A stretch of 64,000 bases of DNA from an uncultured Roseovarius sp. (GCA_947496175.1 CANMBU010000004.1:62001-126000); one strand, 5' to 3'; counted from the stretch's first letter, positions 10,470-19,638 are shown. Numbers and translations: made by a program. The notes: a model not told the origin generated them from the sequence alone.

Positions 10470-11834
10470 ATGACAATTGTCTGGGCACAGCAGGCGCTTT
10501 TACCGGATGGATGGGCGAAAGATGTGTCCGTTCACATTGATGCCGAGGGGCGTATTGAGTCGGTTACGCCCTCATCTGAGCCGCAGGGCCAGCGCATGGG
10601 CCTCTTGCTTCCTGCGCCAGTCAATGCCCATTCCCATGCGTTTCAACGTGCTATGGCCGGATTGACCGAGCGGCGCGGTCCAGATGGAACCGATAGCTTC
10701 TGGACGTGGCGGCGCTTAATGTATCGGTTTCTCGATCGCCTGACCCCGGACCATGTCGAGGCCATAGCCGCCCTGGTGCAGATGGAAATGCTGGAGGCGG
10801 GCTATGCCACGAATGTTGAGTTTCATTATCTGCACCACGCACCCGATGGCACGCCTTATGCACGCTTGAGCGAAATGGCGGAACGTATTGCCGCCGCAGC
10901 GGAGGCAACCGGTACCGGGTTGACGCTTTTACCGGTGCACTATCAGTTCGGGGGCTGCGATGGCCGGCCGCTTGGACCCGGGCAGCTTCGTTTTGGAAAT
11001 GATGCTGATCGCTATGCGCGTCTGGTGGAGGACTGCCATGCGATAGTCAAAACCCTGCCAGCAGACACCGCGCTGGGGGTCGCGCCGCACAGCTTGCGCG
11101 CTGTTTCACGGGAAGACGTATTACGTGCCCCCGACCTTTTTCCAGCCGGACCGGTTCATATGCACCTCGCTGAGCAGGTTGCGGAAGTGGAAGAGGTAGA
11201 GGCCGCCTACGGCGCGCGTCCGGTGAAATGGCTCTTGGACAATGCTGACCTCTCGGAGCGCTGGTGCCTTATCCATTGCACGCAAATGCTGCCCGACGAA
11301 ACCACCCGATTGGCCAAGACCGGAGCTGTGGCTGGCCTTTGTCCGATCACCGAAGCCAGTCTTGGGGACGGGATATTCGATGGAGTCCGCTGGATGCAGG
11401 CGGGTGGACACACGGCGGTTGGATCGGATTCGAACATCCGAATATCGCTTTGCGAGGAACTGCGTCAGCTGGAGTACTCTCAACGTTTACGCGACCGGTC
11501 CCGAGCAGCGCTTGCGACAGGCGCGCATTCCACGGGCCGGACGATGTTTGACGCCATTTTCCAGGGCGGTGCGAAGGCCGCAGGGCGCCAGACCGGGCGC
11601 ATAGAACATGGTGCTTGGGCAGACCTGCTTGCCCTGGATATGGATCACGTCGATCTCGTTGGACTGGATGGCGACACAGCGCTCGACAGTTTCATCTTTG
11701 CAGGTTCAAACGCCATGGTGGATGGCGTCTGGAGTGCAGGTCGGCATGTTGTGCAGGCAGGGCGGCACATCAACCGAGATCGCATTGTGAAAGCTTACGC
11801 CGCTGCGACGGATGAGCTTAGGGATTTGCTATGA
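10470..11834 (+). CDS. hutF: Formimidoylglutamate deiminase
   Basis: HutF hydrolyses N-formimino-L-glutamate to N-formyl-L-glutamate and ammonia, marking the five-step branch of histidine degradation. The 454-residue amidohydrolase has the metal motif [16 protein letters not shown] near residue 55, APHSLRAVS in the middle, and the C-terminal [15 protein letters not shown] block, consistent with the family. The start at 10470 is preceded by AAGGA at good spacing; earlier in-frame codons lie in the operator. It overlaps hutC by 4 bp, forming a hutF-hutC unit. Its product needs N-formylglutamate deformylase (HutG), which is not in this window. Confidence 0.94.
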   Translation: MTIVWAQQALLPDGWAKDVSVHIDAEGRIESVTPSSEPQGQRMGLLLPAPVNAHSHAFQRAMAGLTERRGPDGTDSFWTWRRLMYRFLDRLTPDHVEAIAALVQMEMLEAGYATNVEFHYLHHAPDGTPYARLSEMAERIAAAAEATGTGLTLLPVHYQFGGCDGRPLGPGQLRFGNDADRYARLVEDCHAIVKTLPADTALGVAPHSLRAVSREDVLRAPDLFPAGPVHMHLAEQVAEVEEVEAAYGARPVKWLLDNADLSERWCLIHCTQMLPDETTRLAKTGAVAGLCPITEASLGDGIFDGVRWMQAGGHTAVGSDSNIRISLCEELRQLEYSQRLRDRSRAALATGAHSTGRTMFDAIFQGGAKAAGRQTGRIEHGAWADLLALDMDHVDLVGLDGDTALDSFIFAGSNAMVDGVWSAGRHVVQAGRHINRDRIVKAYAAATDELRDLL

Positions 11835-12532
11835 CCACCCCGCAACCCACCGGTTGGCAGGCCATTCAAGCCGAAGTTTTGCGCCGTGTTCATGCAAGAG
11901 AATGGCCTCCGGGACATATCATTCCCGGAGAGGTGGACCTTGCGGCTGAATTTGGGTGCGCCCGTGCCACAGTCAACCGCGCCCTTCAGGCCTTGGCCGA
12001 CGCCGGAATTCTGGAGCGTAGGCGCAAGGCAGGCACGCGTGTAGCAATGTATCCTGTGGGACGTGCGGTGCTGGATATCCCTGTTCTGCGGCAGGACATC
12101 GAAGAGCGCGGGCACGTATACGGGTATCGCTTACTGGAGCAATCCATCATGACGCCTGATCCGGTCTGCGCGCAAAAACTGGGCGGCAACACCACGGCAC
12201 TTCATGTGCGTGCCGTGCATCTTGCTGATGATGCGCCCTTTGTACTTGAGGACCGTTGGATCAATTTGAAAACCGTCCCACACGCGGCCGAGCAGTCTTT
12301 TGATACGCTGAGCGCAAATGAATGGCTTTTGCACACAGTGCCCTACACTAAAATTGACGTCAGTCTAAGCGCGCAAGCTGCGTCTGAAGAAGGTGCTGCC
12401 ACGCTGCGCCTCGCTCCCGGAGCGCCAGTTTTCACAGTGGAGCGGACCACCTGGGATCACGATGATCCTGTCACCTATGTGACGCTGAGATATGCGCCGG
12501 GCTTTGAGCTGCACACACAGATTGGCGGCTAG
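11831..12532 (+). CDS. hutC: GntR-family repressor HutC
   Basis: Histidine-utilisation repressor of the HutC subfamily, normally released from DNA by urocanate. Residues 8-75 form the winged helix (PGEVDLAAEFGCARATVNRALQALADAGILERRRKAGTRV region), followed by a UTRA effector domain to the C-terminus that includes EDRWINLKTVPHA and VTYVTLRYAPGFEL. The 233-residue length is usual. The ATGA overlap with hutF shows cotranslation, and the palindrome upstream of hutF is the likely target, giving autoregulation. Confidence 0.93.
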   Translation: MTTPQPTGWQAIQAEVLRRVHAREWPPGHIIPGEVDLAAEFGCARATVNRALQALADAGILERRRKAGTRVAMYPVGRAVLDIPVLRQDIEERGHVYGYRLLEQSIMTPDPVCAQKLGGNTTALHVRAVHLADDAPFVLEDRWINLKTVPHAAEQSFDTLSANEWLLHTVPYTKIDVSLSAQAASEEGAATLRLAPGAPVFTVERTTWDHDDPVTYVTLRYAPGFELHTQIGG

Positions 12533-12536
12533 CGGT

Positions 12537-13853
12537 CTATGCCTCGTGCCGGTTGGCAAACAATTCCCATTGAAACCGCGCGCGCACGCCAAGGTCCAGG
12601 AAAGGACGAGGTGGAAGCGGGTCGGGTTCGCCCAGCGTCTGCATATCTGCGATGAGCGGATTGTCCCGTCCGGTGGCCATATCCGCCGCCAGAATGCCGC
12701 CAAAAGTGCCCTTAGTCACGCCGACCGCATTTTGGCACACCGCGGACCAGATGTTCGGCCCGATCTGCCCAAACGCCGGCGCGCCATTGCGAGACAGGCA
12801 CACGAAACCTGACCATGTATGCTCCATCTCAACCGCCTCCAACCCGGGGAAACGCTGATCGAAAAGTCGCTTATGCGTGCGCTTAACCTGTTCATGTTCG
12901 CCGGGTTTCAGACGTTGACTGGGGCGATAGCTCAATCCATGCCGGATCAGGATGCGGTGATCCGCAGTATAGCGCATGGTGATCCCGGCAAAGGCGTTGA
13001 CCGGCGTCAGACCCCAGGCCTCGCCCACACCGTAGATCGCGCGCTCTTCTTCGGTCAGGGGACGACTCAGGCTGGCATGGGCGACGAGATGCAGAAACTT
13101 CTGCTTGTGAAAGCCGAACTGTTCGCTGAAGCCGTTTGCGGCCATGATCATCTTGGGCGCGCGCACCGAGCCTAGTGGCGTCTTTAGCGTCACGCCGTTT
13201 TGAAATTCCGCCTCAATCACAGGCGAGTTTTCATGCACCGTTACATTGGACGGCAAAGTATCCGCCAAGCCCCGCGTCAAGCCTGCCGGATTCATCAAAA
13301 CACAGCCGGGGGTGTAGACAGCGGCGGTGAAATGCGGACTGCCGAGACGCGTGCGCAGATCATCCCCTTCGATCCACTCATAGGGCTCGCCCAGCGCTTC
13401 AAGCTCTGCCTTGAATGGCTCCAAGACATCCCTGGTGCCTTTTGGACTGACTGCCGTGTGGTATTTACCGGCACGCGACCAATTGCAGTCTACCCCATGC
13501 GTCGTCACGACGTCTTCGAGGTGGTCAATCGCCATACGCGCCAGCCGCATAAAGCGGTGGCTGCCGTCCAGTTCGTCCAGTGAAGAGCCGACATTGTGGG
13601 GAAGATCAATCGCAAAGCCCGAGTTGCGCCCCGATGCGTTTTCACCCGCTTCGCCAGCCTCGACCACCACGATCTTCTCATCCGGGCAGTTCTCGGCCAA
13701 ACGGCGTGCCGCCGCCAGCCCGGCATACCCTGCGCCCAGCACAACCCAATCCGCCTTGATATCGCCTTTCAGTGCATCATGCGCCTGACGATCCGGCAAG
13801 ATCGCGCTCCACCCATTGGTCTTGTCATCCTGTGGTAAGCGGTTGATCTTCAT
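12537..13853 (-). CDS. FAD-dependent amine oxidoreductase (DAO family, PuuB-like)
   Basis: Flavoprotein of the D-amino-acid oxidase fold, most like gamma-glutamylputrescine oxidases and related secondary-amine oxidases. The dinucleotide motif VVLGAGYAGLAAARRLAE is about 37 residues from the start, and GENASGRNSGFAIDLPHNVG resembles the FAD-contacting loop of PuuB-type enzymes. The ATG at 13853 has GAGGAA upstream and gives 438 residues; the open frame continues further but overlaps the cupin gene. It follows the cupin gene by 4 bp and is divergent from the TetR-MttB pair. The substrate is unknown; a methylated or gamma-glutamylated amine is plausible from the neighbours. Confidence 0.85.
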   Translation of the reverse strand: MKINRLPQDDKTNGWSAILPDRQAHDALKGDIKADWVVLGAGYAGLAAARRLAENCPDEKIVVVEAGEAGENASGRNSGFAIDLPHNVGSSLDELDGSHRFMRLARMAIDHLEDVVTTHGVDCNWSRAGKYHTAVSPKGTRDVLEPFKAELEALGEPYEWIEGDDLRTRLGSPHFTAAVYTPGCVLMNPAGLTRGLADTLPSNVTVHENSPVIEAEFQNGVTLKTPLGSVRAPKMIMAANGFSEQFGFHKQKFLHLVAHASLSRPLTEEERAIYGVGEAWGLTPVNAFAGITMRYTADHRILIRHGLSYRPSQRLKPGEHEQVKRTHKRLFDQRFPGLEAVEMEHTWSGFVCLSRNGAPAFGQIGPNIWSAVCQNAVGVTKGTFGGILAADMATGRDNPLIADMQTLGEPDPLPPRPFLDLGVRARFQWELFANRHEA

Positions 13854-13857
13854 CGGC

Positions 13858-14211
13858 TTAGCTTTCCTCAGCCCAGTTTGAGGGTTCAATCGCATAAAAC
13901 ACCAATGCGCTCTCTGCGGCATAGGTGAGCTCTGTGCCAGTCGGCAGCCATATCGTGTCCTTCGGCCCCGCGGTCAGATCGCCTTCTTTGGTGCGCACGG
14001 TCAGCGCCCCTTCCAGTACAAGAAGAACCTCATCATATTGCACAGTCCAGGGGATTTCCGCGTTGGTGAAGCGCCCAAACCCAGAACCAAGTCGCGTGCC
14101 CATTGTGTGCGACGTCACCTCGGTCACCTGCGCCATCTCGCCATATTCGAAACGTGGCGTGAAGGACAGATCAGCAAACCTTGTGGCTTTGGCCGGGGCT
14201 TTTTCGGGCAT
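13858..14211 (-). CDS. Small cupin protein (EutQ-like)
   Basis: A 117-residue single-domain cupin. It contains a beta-barrel block with VQYDEVLLVLEGALTVRTKEGDLTAGP-type content, in which GDLTAGPKDTIWLPTGTEL is a typical second cupin motif. It resembles the EutQ cupin group but is not part of an ethanolamine operon here. The start at 14211 has AAGGATCC upstream. It is the first gene of a two-gene unit with the FAD oxidoreductase and begins just outside the twin operators shared with the TetR gene. A sensing, carrier or isomerase role is possible; no function can be assigned. Confidence 0.8.
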   Translation of the reverse strand: MPEKAPAKATRFADLSFTPRFEYGEMAQVTEVTSHTMGTRLGSGFGRFTNAEIPWTVQYDEVLLVLEGALTVRTKEGDLTAGPKDTIWLPTGTELTYAAESALVFYAIEPSNWAEES

Positions 14212-14239
14212 CGCAGGATCCTTTCGATTGACGCAAACC

Positions 14240-14273
14240 ATACAGGGCTGTATCTATCCATGCAACCCTGTAT
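14240..14273. promoter_or_regulatory. Twin TetR operators
   Basis: Two 14-bp dyads of the same design lie 20 bp apart between the divergent cupin and tetR genes: ATACAGggCTGTAT at 14240-14253 and the diverged copy ATGCAAccCTGTAT at 14260-14273. Outer halves CCATACAGGG and CCCTGTATGG also pair with each other. The position covers both start regions, so the adjacent TetR protein probably controls both transcripts. Confidence 0.75.
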
Positions 14274-14284
14274 GGAAATCATGT

Positions 14285-14926
14285 ATGCTCGATAGCGACT
14301 CAACTGATCGAAACTCCAGACTGACACGTGACCACTGGATCGAAGCCGCGCAGACTATGTTGATCGACAGTGGTGTCGAAGCTGTCCAGATCACGGTTCT
14401 GGCACGCGCCCTCGGCGTCACGCGGGGCAGTTTCTATTGGCATTTCGAAAGCCGTGAGGCGCTTCTTGACGCGCTCATCCACCGTTGGCGCACCCGCAAC
14501 ACCAATGTGATGGTCGAAACGGTGGCCGATGCCGAAACCCTGGATGATGGCATTCTGGCCCTTTTTGCCGTTTGGACGGATCACCGCCGTTTTGACCCGG
14601 ATCTTGATCAGGCGATACGCGACTGGGCACGATATGATGACGCCCTGCGCGAAAAGGTGAAGGCAGAGGACGCCGCCCGCGTTCAGGCGGTGTCCGCGTT
14701 TTTTGAGCGTTTCGGGTATCCACAACCCGAGGCGTTCATCCGTGCGCGTGTGATCTGTTTTACGCAGATCACATACTATGCTCTGGATGTCGCACAGGAC
14801 GAAACCCATGAGGAGCGCCTTGGCTATCTTGAGGCGTACTTTCGAAGTTTCACAGGCCGCGATATCCAGCCTGACACCGTTACCGCATACCGCAACATTC
14901 TCGCCCGAGAGGAACCAGACTCATGA
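14285..14926 (+). CDS. TetR-family transcriptional regulator
   Basis: One-component repressor of 213 residues. The N-terminal helix-turn-helix is clear in ITVLARALGVTRGSFYWHFESREALLDALI at about residues 38-67, and the remainder is the ligand-binding helical domain. The ATG at 14285 is chosen because family members begin shortly before the TRDHWIEAA helix; upstream in-frame codons would run through the operator and the cupin gene. It overlaps the MttB-like gene by 4 bp, so the regulator and enzyme are cotranslated. The effector is unknown, presumably the MttB-like substrate or its product. Confidence 0.9.
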   Translation: MLDSDSTDRNSRLTRDHWIEAAQTMLIDSGVEAVQITVLARALGVTRGSFYWHFESREALLDALIHRWRTRNTNVMVETVADAETLDDGILALFAVWTDHRRFDPDLDQAIRDWARYDDALREKVKAEDAARVQAVSAFFERFGYPQPEAFIRARVICFTQITYYALDVAQDETHEERLGYLEAYFRSFTGRDIQPDTVTAYRNILAREEPDS

Positions 14927-16464
14927 ACACGCAACGAAGTGGTGGGCGTCGCGCACGCGCGGCAAAACGGGCAAATGCGGCAGAACGGGCTTTTGATGCT
15001 GCCTGGCGGCAGTGGAAGAACCCCTATGCACCCATTGAACAGTTCAGCGCGGATGAAATCGAAGCCATCCACAACGCGTCGCTCAAGGTGTTGCGGGACA
15101 CTGGGATCAAGGTGCTGAACGATGAGGCGCGGGCGTTTTATGTGAAAGCTGGAATGCGCGAGGGCGAAGATCACGTCATTCACTTTGATCCTGATGTCTT
15201 GATGGAGTTGATGGCGCATGCGCCACCTACGGTGACTCTTCATAGTCACAATCCTGCGCGTACCGTGACGATTGGTGGACGGCAGGTGGGTATAACGACG
15301 TCCGCAGGGTCGCCCAACTGTTCCGACCTTCAAGGGGGGCGCAGGCCCGGCACGCTTCAGGACTATGACAACTTCTGCAAAGTGGCGCAGGCGTTTGATG
15401 TGATCCATTTCATCGGCCCGGTGGTTGAGCCGCAAGACATTGCCATGGGGCTGCGTCATTTGCATATGACCCGGTCCATCGCCGCGCTGACCGAGAAAAT
15501 CCCGTTCGTCTATTTTCGAGGCCGTGAGGCGATTGCCGACAGCTATGAAATCCTGCGTCTGGCGCACGGGTTAAGTCGGGAAGACTTTGTGAATACCCCC
15601 GTCAGCTATTCGGTGGCCAATTCCAATTCGCCACTTCAGCTGGATGAGCTGATGTGCCGGGGCATCATTGACGCGGCACATGGCGGTCAGATGATGATCC
15701 TCACACCATTCACGCTGGCCGGTGCCATGGCCCCCGTGACCATTCCCGGTGCACTGGTCATGCAGAATGCCGAGGCGCTGGCCGGGCTTTGCCTGTCTCA
15801 GATTGTTCGGCCCGGTGCGCCGGTGTGTTACGGCAGCTTTACCTCTAACGTGGACATGCGCACTGGCGCGCCCGCGTTTGGTACGCCGGAATACGTCAAA
15901 GCGGCCTTTGCCTCCGGCCAGCTGGCGCGGCGGTACAATCTGCCGCTGCGGTCCTCTGCCCCCACCGCCTCGAATGCGCCGGATGCACAGGCGGCCTATG
16001 AAAGCCAAATGTCGCTCTGGGGCGCGCTGATGGGAGGCGCAAATCTGATCCTGCATGGGGCTGGTTGGCTGGAAGGTGGGCTGACCATATCGGCTGAGAA
16101 ATTCATCATCGATGTCGAAGTCCTGCAAATGTTCGCAGAGCTCTTCAAACCGTTGGAAGTGACAGAGGCGACGCTCGGACTTGAGGCCATTACCGATGTC
16201 GGCCATGGCGGCCATTTCTTTGGCACGCAGCATACGTTGGACCGGTTTGAGACCGCGTTCTATTCTCCGCTGTTGTCGGATTGGTCCAATTTTGAGAACT
16301 ACCGCGACCGTGGATCAGTGGATGCCACGCAGCGCGCCAATCAGATTTTCTTTGATAAGGTTGAAGCCCATGAGCCGCCCCCAATGGAGGCAGCTCGCTT
16401 GGAAGCCATAGACGCCTTTATAGCGAAACGCACCGAAGAGGGTGGCGCGAATATTGAGCGGTGA
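14923..16464 (+). CDS. Trimethylamine methyltransferase (MttB) superfamily protein, non-pyrrolysine, copy 1
   Basis: Member of the MttB superfamily (513 residues), whose characterised non-pyrrolysine members move a methyl group from quaternary amines such as betaines to a cobalamin protein. Recognisable blocks are LRDTGIKVLNDEARAFYVKAG near the N-terminus, PNCSDLQGGRRPGTLQDYDNFCKVAQ, and GAPVCYGSFTSNVDMRTGAPAFGTPE. The reading frame has no internal amber codon, so it is not a pyrrolysine enzyme. It is cotranslated with tetR. No corrinoid carrier or reactivation protein is nearby, so the methyl acceptor is unresolved. The strongly basic first 25 residues are unusual and may be a family-specific tail. 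Confidence 0.9.
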   Translation: MNTQRSGGRRARAAKRANAAERAFDAAWRQWKNPYAPIEQFSADEIEAIHNASLKVLRDTGIKVLNDEARAFYVKAGMREGEDHVIHFDPDVLMELMAHAPPTVTLHSHNPARTVTIGGRQVGITTSAGSPNCSDLQGGRRPGTLQDYDNFCKVAQAFDVIHFIGPVVEPQDIAMGLRHLHMTRSIAALTEKIPFVYFRGREAIADSYEILRLAHGLSREDFVNTPVSYSVANSNSPLQLDELMCRGIIDAAHGGQMMILTPFTLAGAMAPVTIPGALVMQNAEALAGLCLSQIVRPGAPVCYGSFTSNVDMRTGAPAFGTPEYVKAAFASGQLARRYNLPLRSSAPTASNAPDAQAAYESQMSLWGALMGGANLILHGAGWLEGGLTISAEKFIIDVEVLQMFAELFKPLEVTEATLGLEAITDVGHGGHFFGTQHTLDRFETAFYSPLLSDWSNFENYRDRGSVDATQRANQIFFDKVEAHEPPPMEAARLEAIDAFIAKRTEEGGANIER

Positions 16465-16470
16465 GGGCGC

Positions 16471-17589
16471 TTATCCTTTCACCACCAACTGCGGCGACAC
16501 CACATCGATGCCGAGCGCTTTGCCAACGGCATAGTATGTCAGCTGACCTGCATGCACGTTAAGGCCGTTCAGCAGGTGCTCATCATCGGCACAGGCCTGT
16601 TTCCAGCCTTTGTTCGCCAGGGCCAGCATGAAGGGCATGGTCGCATTGCCCAGAGCAATGGTTGACGTGCGCGCCACGGCTCCTGGCATGTTGGCCACGC
16701 AGTAATGCATGATGCCGTCCACGTCGTAGATCGGATCGGCATGTGTGGTGGCTTTGGATGTCTCAAAGCATCCACCCTGGTCAATCGCCACATCTACCAG
16801 CACGGAGCCGGGTTTCATCGTGCTTAGCTGTTCGCGGCTGATCAGCTTGGGTGCTGCGGCACCGGGGATCAGAACCGCCCCGATGATCATGTCCATTAGG
16901 GGCAGAAGTTCAGACAAAGATCCACGGTCCGAATACTGGGTCGTGAGCCGCCCCATGAAGATATCGTCCAGATAGGACAAGCGCGGTACTGAACGATCCA
17001 GGACGGTGACATTCGCGCCCATGCCTACTGCGACCCGCGCCGCAGCCGTACCGACCACTCCTCCGCCGACAATCGCCACATTGGCCGGGCGCACGCCGGG
17101 CACACCGCCCAAAAGAACACCGCTGCCGCCATTGGCCTTTTGCAACGCCCAGGCACCGGATTGTGGCGCGAGACGCCCGGCCACCTCGGACATTGGCGCA
17201 AGCAGCGGCAGGCCGCCATTGCGGTCGGTCACGGTCTCATAAGCGATGGCGGTACAGCCCGAGGCCAGCAGATCATGTGTTTGATCCAGATCGGGTGCGA
17301 GATGCAGGTAGGTGAACAGAAGCTGACCTTCGCGCAGCATCTTGCGTTCTACGGCTTGCGGCTCTTTGACCTTCACGATCATGTCGGCGGTGGCAAAGAT
17401 TTCCTCGGCTGTGTCAACAATCGCGGCACCGGCCGCTGTGTAATCGGCATCCTCAAAGCCAGCGCCCTTCCCGGCACCAGCCTGGATCACAACGTCATGT
17501 CCGTGTGCGACAGCTTCTTGTGCCGCGTTCGGTGTCATTCCGACGCGGAATTCCTGAGGTTTAATCTCAGTTGGGCATCCGATTTTCAT
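16471..17589 (-). CDS. ald: Alanine dehydrogenase
   Basis: NAD-dependent interconversion of L-alanine and pyruvate plus ammonia in the cytoplasm. The 372-residue length is typical. The start is MKIGCPTEIKPQEFRVGMTP; the substrate Lys lies in MIVKVKEPQ, and the Rossmann motif is NVAIVGGGVVGTAAARVAVGMGANVTVLD near residue 170. The start at 17589 has AAGGAGA upstream. It is divergent from an AsnC-family regulator, the usual arrangement in which the regulator activates ald in response to alanine. It converges with the MttB-like gene with only 6 bp between stops. Confidence 0.96.
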   Translation of the reverse strand: MKIGCPTEIKPQEFRVGMTPNAAQEAVAHGHDVVIQAGAGKGAGFEDADYTAAGAAIVDTAEEIFATADMIVKVKEPQAVERKMLREGQLLFTYLHLAPDLDQTHDLLASGCTAIAYETVTDRNGGLPLLAPMSEVAGRLAPQSGAWALQKANGGSGVLLGGVPGVRPANVAIVGGGVVGTAAARVAVGMGANVTVLDRSVPRLSYLDDIFMGRLTTQYSDRGSLSELLPLMDMIIGAVLIPGAAAPKLISREQLSTMKPGSVLVDVAIDQGGCFETSKATTHADPIYDVDGIMHYCVANMPGAVARTSTIALGNATMPFMLALANKGWKQACADDEHLLNGLNVHAGQLTYYAVGKALGIDVVSPQLVVKG

Positions 17590-17724
17590 TGCGGGGTCTC
17601 CTTCTCCATTGGCCCCACAATCGCGCGTTTTATGCGCAAGGTGATTGAAATTGTACGCGCTCCATGTCACTTCTTCCGAACATCCTTCGATCATCAATTC
17701 ATATATTGAAAGGTTCTTTCCAAA

Positions 17725-18183
17725 ATGCCCTTAGATGCGATGGATCGTCGCCTTCTGTCAGTGCTTCAGAAACAAGGTCGAATCTCTAACGCCGAGCTTG
17801 CCGAAGCTGTTAGCCTTTCGGCTTCTGCCTGTCACAGGCGCGTCCAGCGACTTGAGACGGATGGGTACATTAAAGGCTACGTGGCACTGTTGAACCGGCG
17901 CAAGATGGGTGTGCCGACAACCGTTTTTGTTGAGATCACTCTGACCACACAAGCCGAAGAAATCCTGGAGGCTTTTGAGCAGGCCGTGGCGCGGATACCC
18001 GATGTGCTTGAATGCCATCTAACGGCGGGGACGGCGGACTATATCCTCAAGCTTGTGACCGAGGACACCGAAGATTTCGCACGCATCCACCGACAGTATC
18101 TCACACGTCTGCCTGGTGTCGCCAAAATGCAGTCAAGCTTTGCACTGCGCACGGTCCTGCAGACCACGGCGTTGCCAGTTTGA
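17725..18183 (+). CDS. Lrp/AsnC-family regulator (probable ald regulator)
   Basis: A 152-residue feast/famine regulator. The N-terminal helix-turn-helix (DRRLLSVLQKQGRISNAELAEAVSLSASACHRRVQRLETDGYI) covers residues 7-50 and the C-terminal RAM domain, with LECHLTAGTADYILKLV, the rest. It is divergent from alanine dehydrogenase across a 135-bp promoter region, so it is the likely alanine-responsive regulator of ald. ATG at 17725 and a second in-frame ATG at 17740 are both possible starts. Confidence 0.93.
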   Translation: MPLDAMDRRLLSVLQKQGRISNAELAEAVSLSASACHRRVQRLETDGYIKGYVALLNRRKMGVPTTVFVEITLTTQAEEILEAFEQAVARIPDVLECHLTAGTADYILKLVTEDTEDFARIHRQYLTRLPGVAKMQSSFALRTVLQTTALPV

Positions 18184-18346
18184 ACTGATACGGGTGATTG
18201 GAAAAACGAGAGACCCCGGTGTGTGTGCCCGGGGCCTCCCACCCTGCTCGCCATAGTCCGTGAGTGATAGCGAAGCTGGATCTCGATCTGGGTGAGTATT
18301 TTATAAAAAATCACCGTGTTGCGCGTACATGGGAAAAACCGCGTGT

Positions 18347-18380
18347 TTTGTCCCGTAAGGAAAACCTTACCTTTGGGGCA
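18347..18380. other. Unassigned intergenic hairpin
   Basis: Within the 272-bp gap between the AsnC gene and the lipase gene, a stem GTAAGG-aaaa-CCTTAC is enclosed by outer arms TTTGTCCC and GGGGCAAA. There is no T-run. The gap also has a CCCCGG/CCGGGG inverted repeat near 18213-18234. I do not see a gene in it. Confidence 0.45.
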
Positions 18381-18407
18381 AATGACGCAACGTTACAGGG
18401 CCCACAG

Positions 18408-18437
18408 AAAAAACCCGGCGCATCAGGCCGGGGTTTT
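18408..18437 (-). terminator. Terminator of the GDSL lipase gene
   Basis: Reading the minus strand, a GC stem built on GGCC-type arms (ACCCCGGC and GCCGGGT) is followed by a run of T residues, beginning about 20 bases after the lipase stop. A short A-run on the other side could make it work in both directions. Confidence 0.8.
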
Positions 18438-18455
18438 CCATGTCGTGGAGGCGGC

Positions 18456-19544
18456 TCAGCTGCGGCGGCGGCGCCGTGCTACGAAACCCATGCCCGCGAG
18501 GACCGAAAGCATCAGCGGCAGAGATGCCGGCAGCGGAACAGGCGCGATCTCGATCAGGCCGCTAAGTTCTTGTGCCAAGAGGGCCTGTGCCACAGCGTTC
18601 GGATGTACGCTGTCCCCAAACAGCAGCGTGTTGGGGTCAATGTCAAAGTCGAGACAGCTTGGGCCGGTCGGGTCCGAAAAGCTGATGCGGCACGGTGTGG
18701 TGACATCGGTGATGCCAAAGGCCTCACCACCATTCAGCAACGCATCTGCAATGATCTCGTCCAGGACGTCATTCGGGTCAAAACCAACAACATTGATGCC
18801 TTCGTTCTGAAGTCCAAGAATGTTAAGTGCGAGCCGACCGTTGAACGCATCTGTTACAGGCGTTGCCAGCGGGTTTGACGCAAACGCAGGTGTTACACCC
18901 AGGTTTGGCAAGGCGACGACAAGAAAGTCGTCAAACAAACCGGGGTCGAGCGCGTTGAGCGCACGAATGCCTGTTTCAACTGCGTCCGCTGCCGCAAAGG
19001 CAGAATTAATCAGAAAGGCTGGAGCGTCTACGGGATCTATGCTTCCACTGCCCGCAATACCAAAGGCCTGAAACAGGTCGTTGGCTCCGAAAAAGGCAGA
19101 GAGCAGTGGGTTTGATCCTGTGTCCGGCGGCGCTGTGTCGAATGTGGGTGCTGGCGCTAATCCTGTGATCAGCGGGTTGGGCGTGTCGCCGGGTCCGGCA
19201 AGACCCAGTGCATCGGCGAATACACCAATCTGAGCACTGAACGTGTTCAATGGAGCGCCCGGGATCGGGCTTAGGTTTGTGTCCCCTGCGGTCGCGCCGC
19301 CCAAAGCCAGGTTGCCGGTGTCGTGCCCATTGGCCTCAAAGTCTTCGGCAATAATTTCGGCATAGGTCGGGCCGTTGCTAAAGCGGCCTTCAAAGCTTGG
19401 CGGCGCAAGCAATCCAAGTTTGCCGTCATCGGTCAGGCTATCGCCAAAACTGAAAAAGCTGGTGAACGGGTCCGTCACGGGTGTGGCAAATGCAGGCACC
19501 GACACGGTGAGTGCCGCGCCCAGGGCCAAAGTAATAATCTTCAT
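18456..19544 (-). CDS. Secreted SGNH/GDSL esterase with VPLPA-type sorting tail
   Basis: Lipase/esterase of the GDSL superfamily, 362 residues. A signal peptide (residues 1-20, ending PAFA) precedes block I FSFGDSLTDDG with the nucleophile Ser near 36; GANDLFQAF gives the block III Asn, and DSVHPNAVAQ near residue 310 the catalytic Asp-His pair. The C-terminus, from 336, is VPLPASLPLM followed by a hydrophobic helix and RRRRR, the VPLPA variant of the PEP-CTERM exosortase sorting signal. This predicts export and sorting to the cell surface. No exosortase is in the window. Single-gene unit with its own terminator. Confidence 0.9.
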   Translation of the reverse strand: MKIITLALGAALTVSVPAFATPVTDPFTSFFSFGDSLTDDGKLGLLAPPSFEGRFSNGPTYAEIIAEDFEANGHDTGNLALGGATAGDTNLSPIPGAPLNTFSAQIGVFADALGLAGPGDTPNPLITGLAPAPTFDTAPPDTGSNPLLSAFFGANDLFQAFGIAGSGSIDPVDAPAFLINSAFAAADAVETGIRALNALDPGLFDDFLVVALPNLGVTPAFASNPLATPVTDAFNGRLALNILGLQNEGINVVGFDPNDVLDEIIADALLNGGEAFGITDVTTPCRISFSDPTGPSCLDFDIDPNTLLFGDSVHPNAVAQALLAQELSGLIEIAPVPLPASLPLMLSVLAGMGFVARRRRRS

Positions 19545-19638
19545 GATTCCTCCCCCAAATCATTAACCATGTTACCCTACACAGTTCAGTTCAGATTCGG
19601 CGAGTAACATTTCCAAGAGACGTTACGTCACAAAGAAA

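Noticed and set aside
14923..16464. Pyrrolysine-type MttB with amber read-through
   Set aside because: The frame is continuous with no internal TAG, and the same holds for the copy at 28554.
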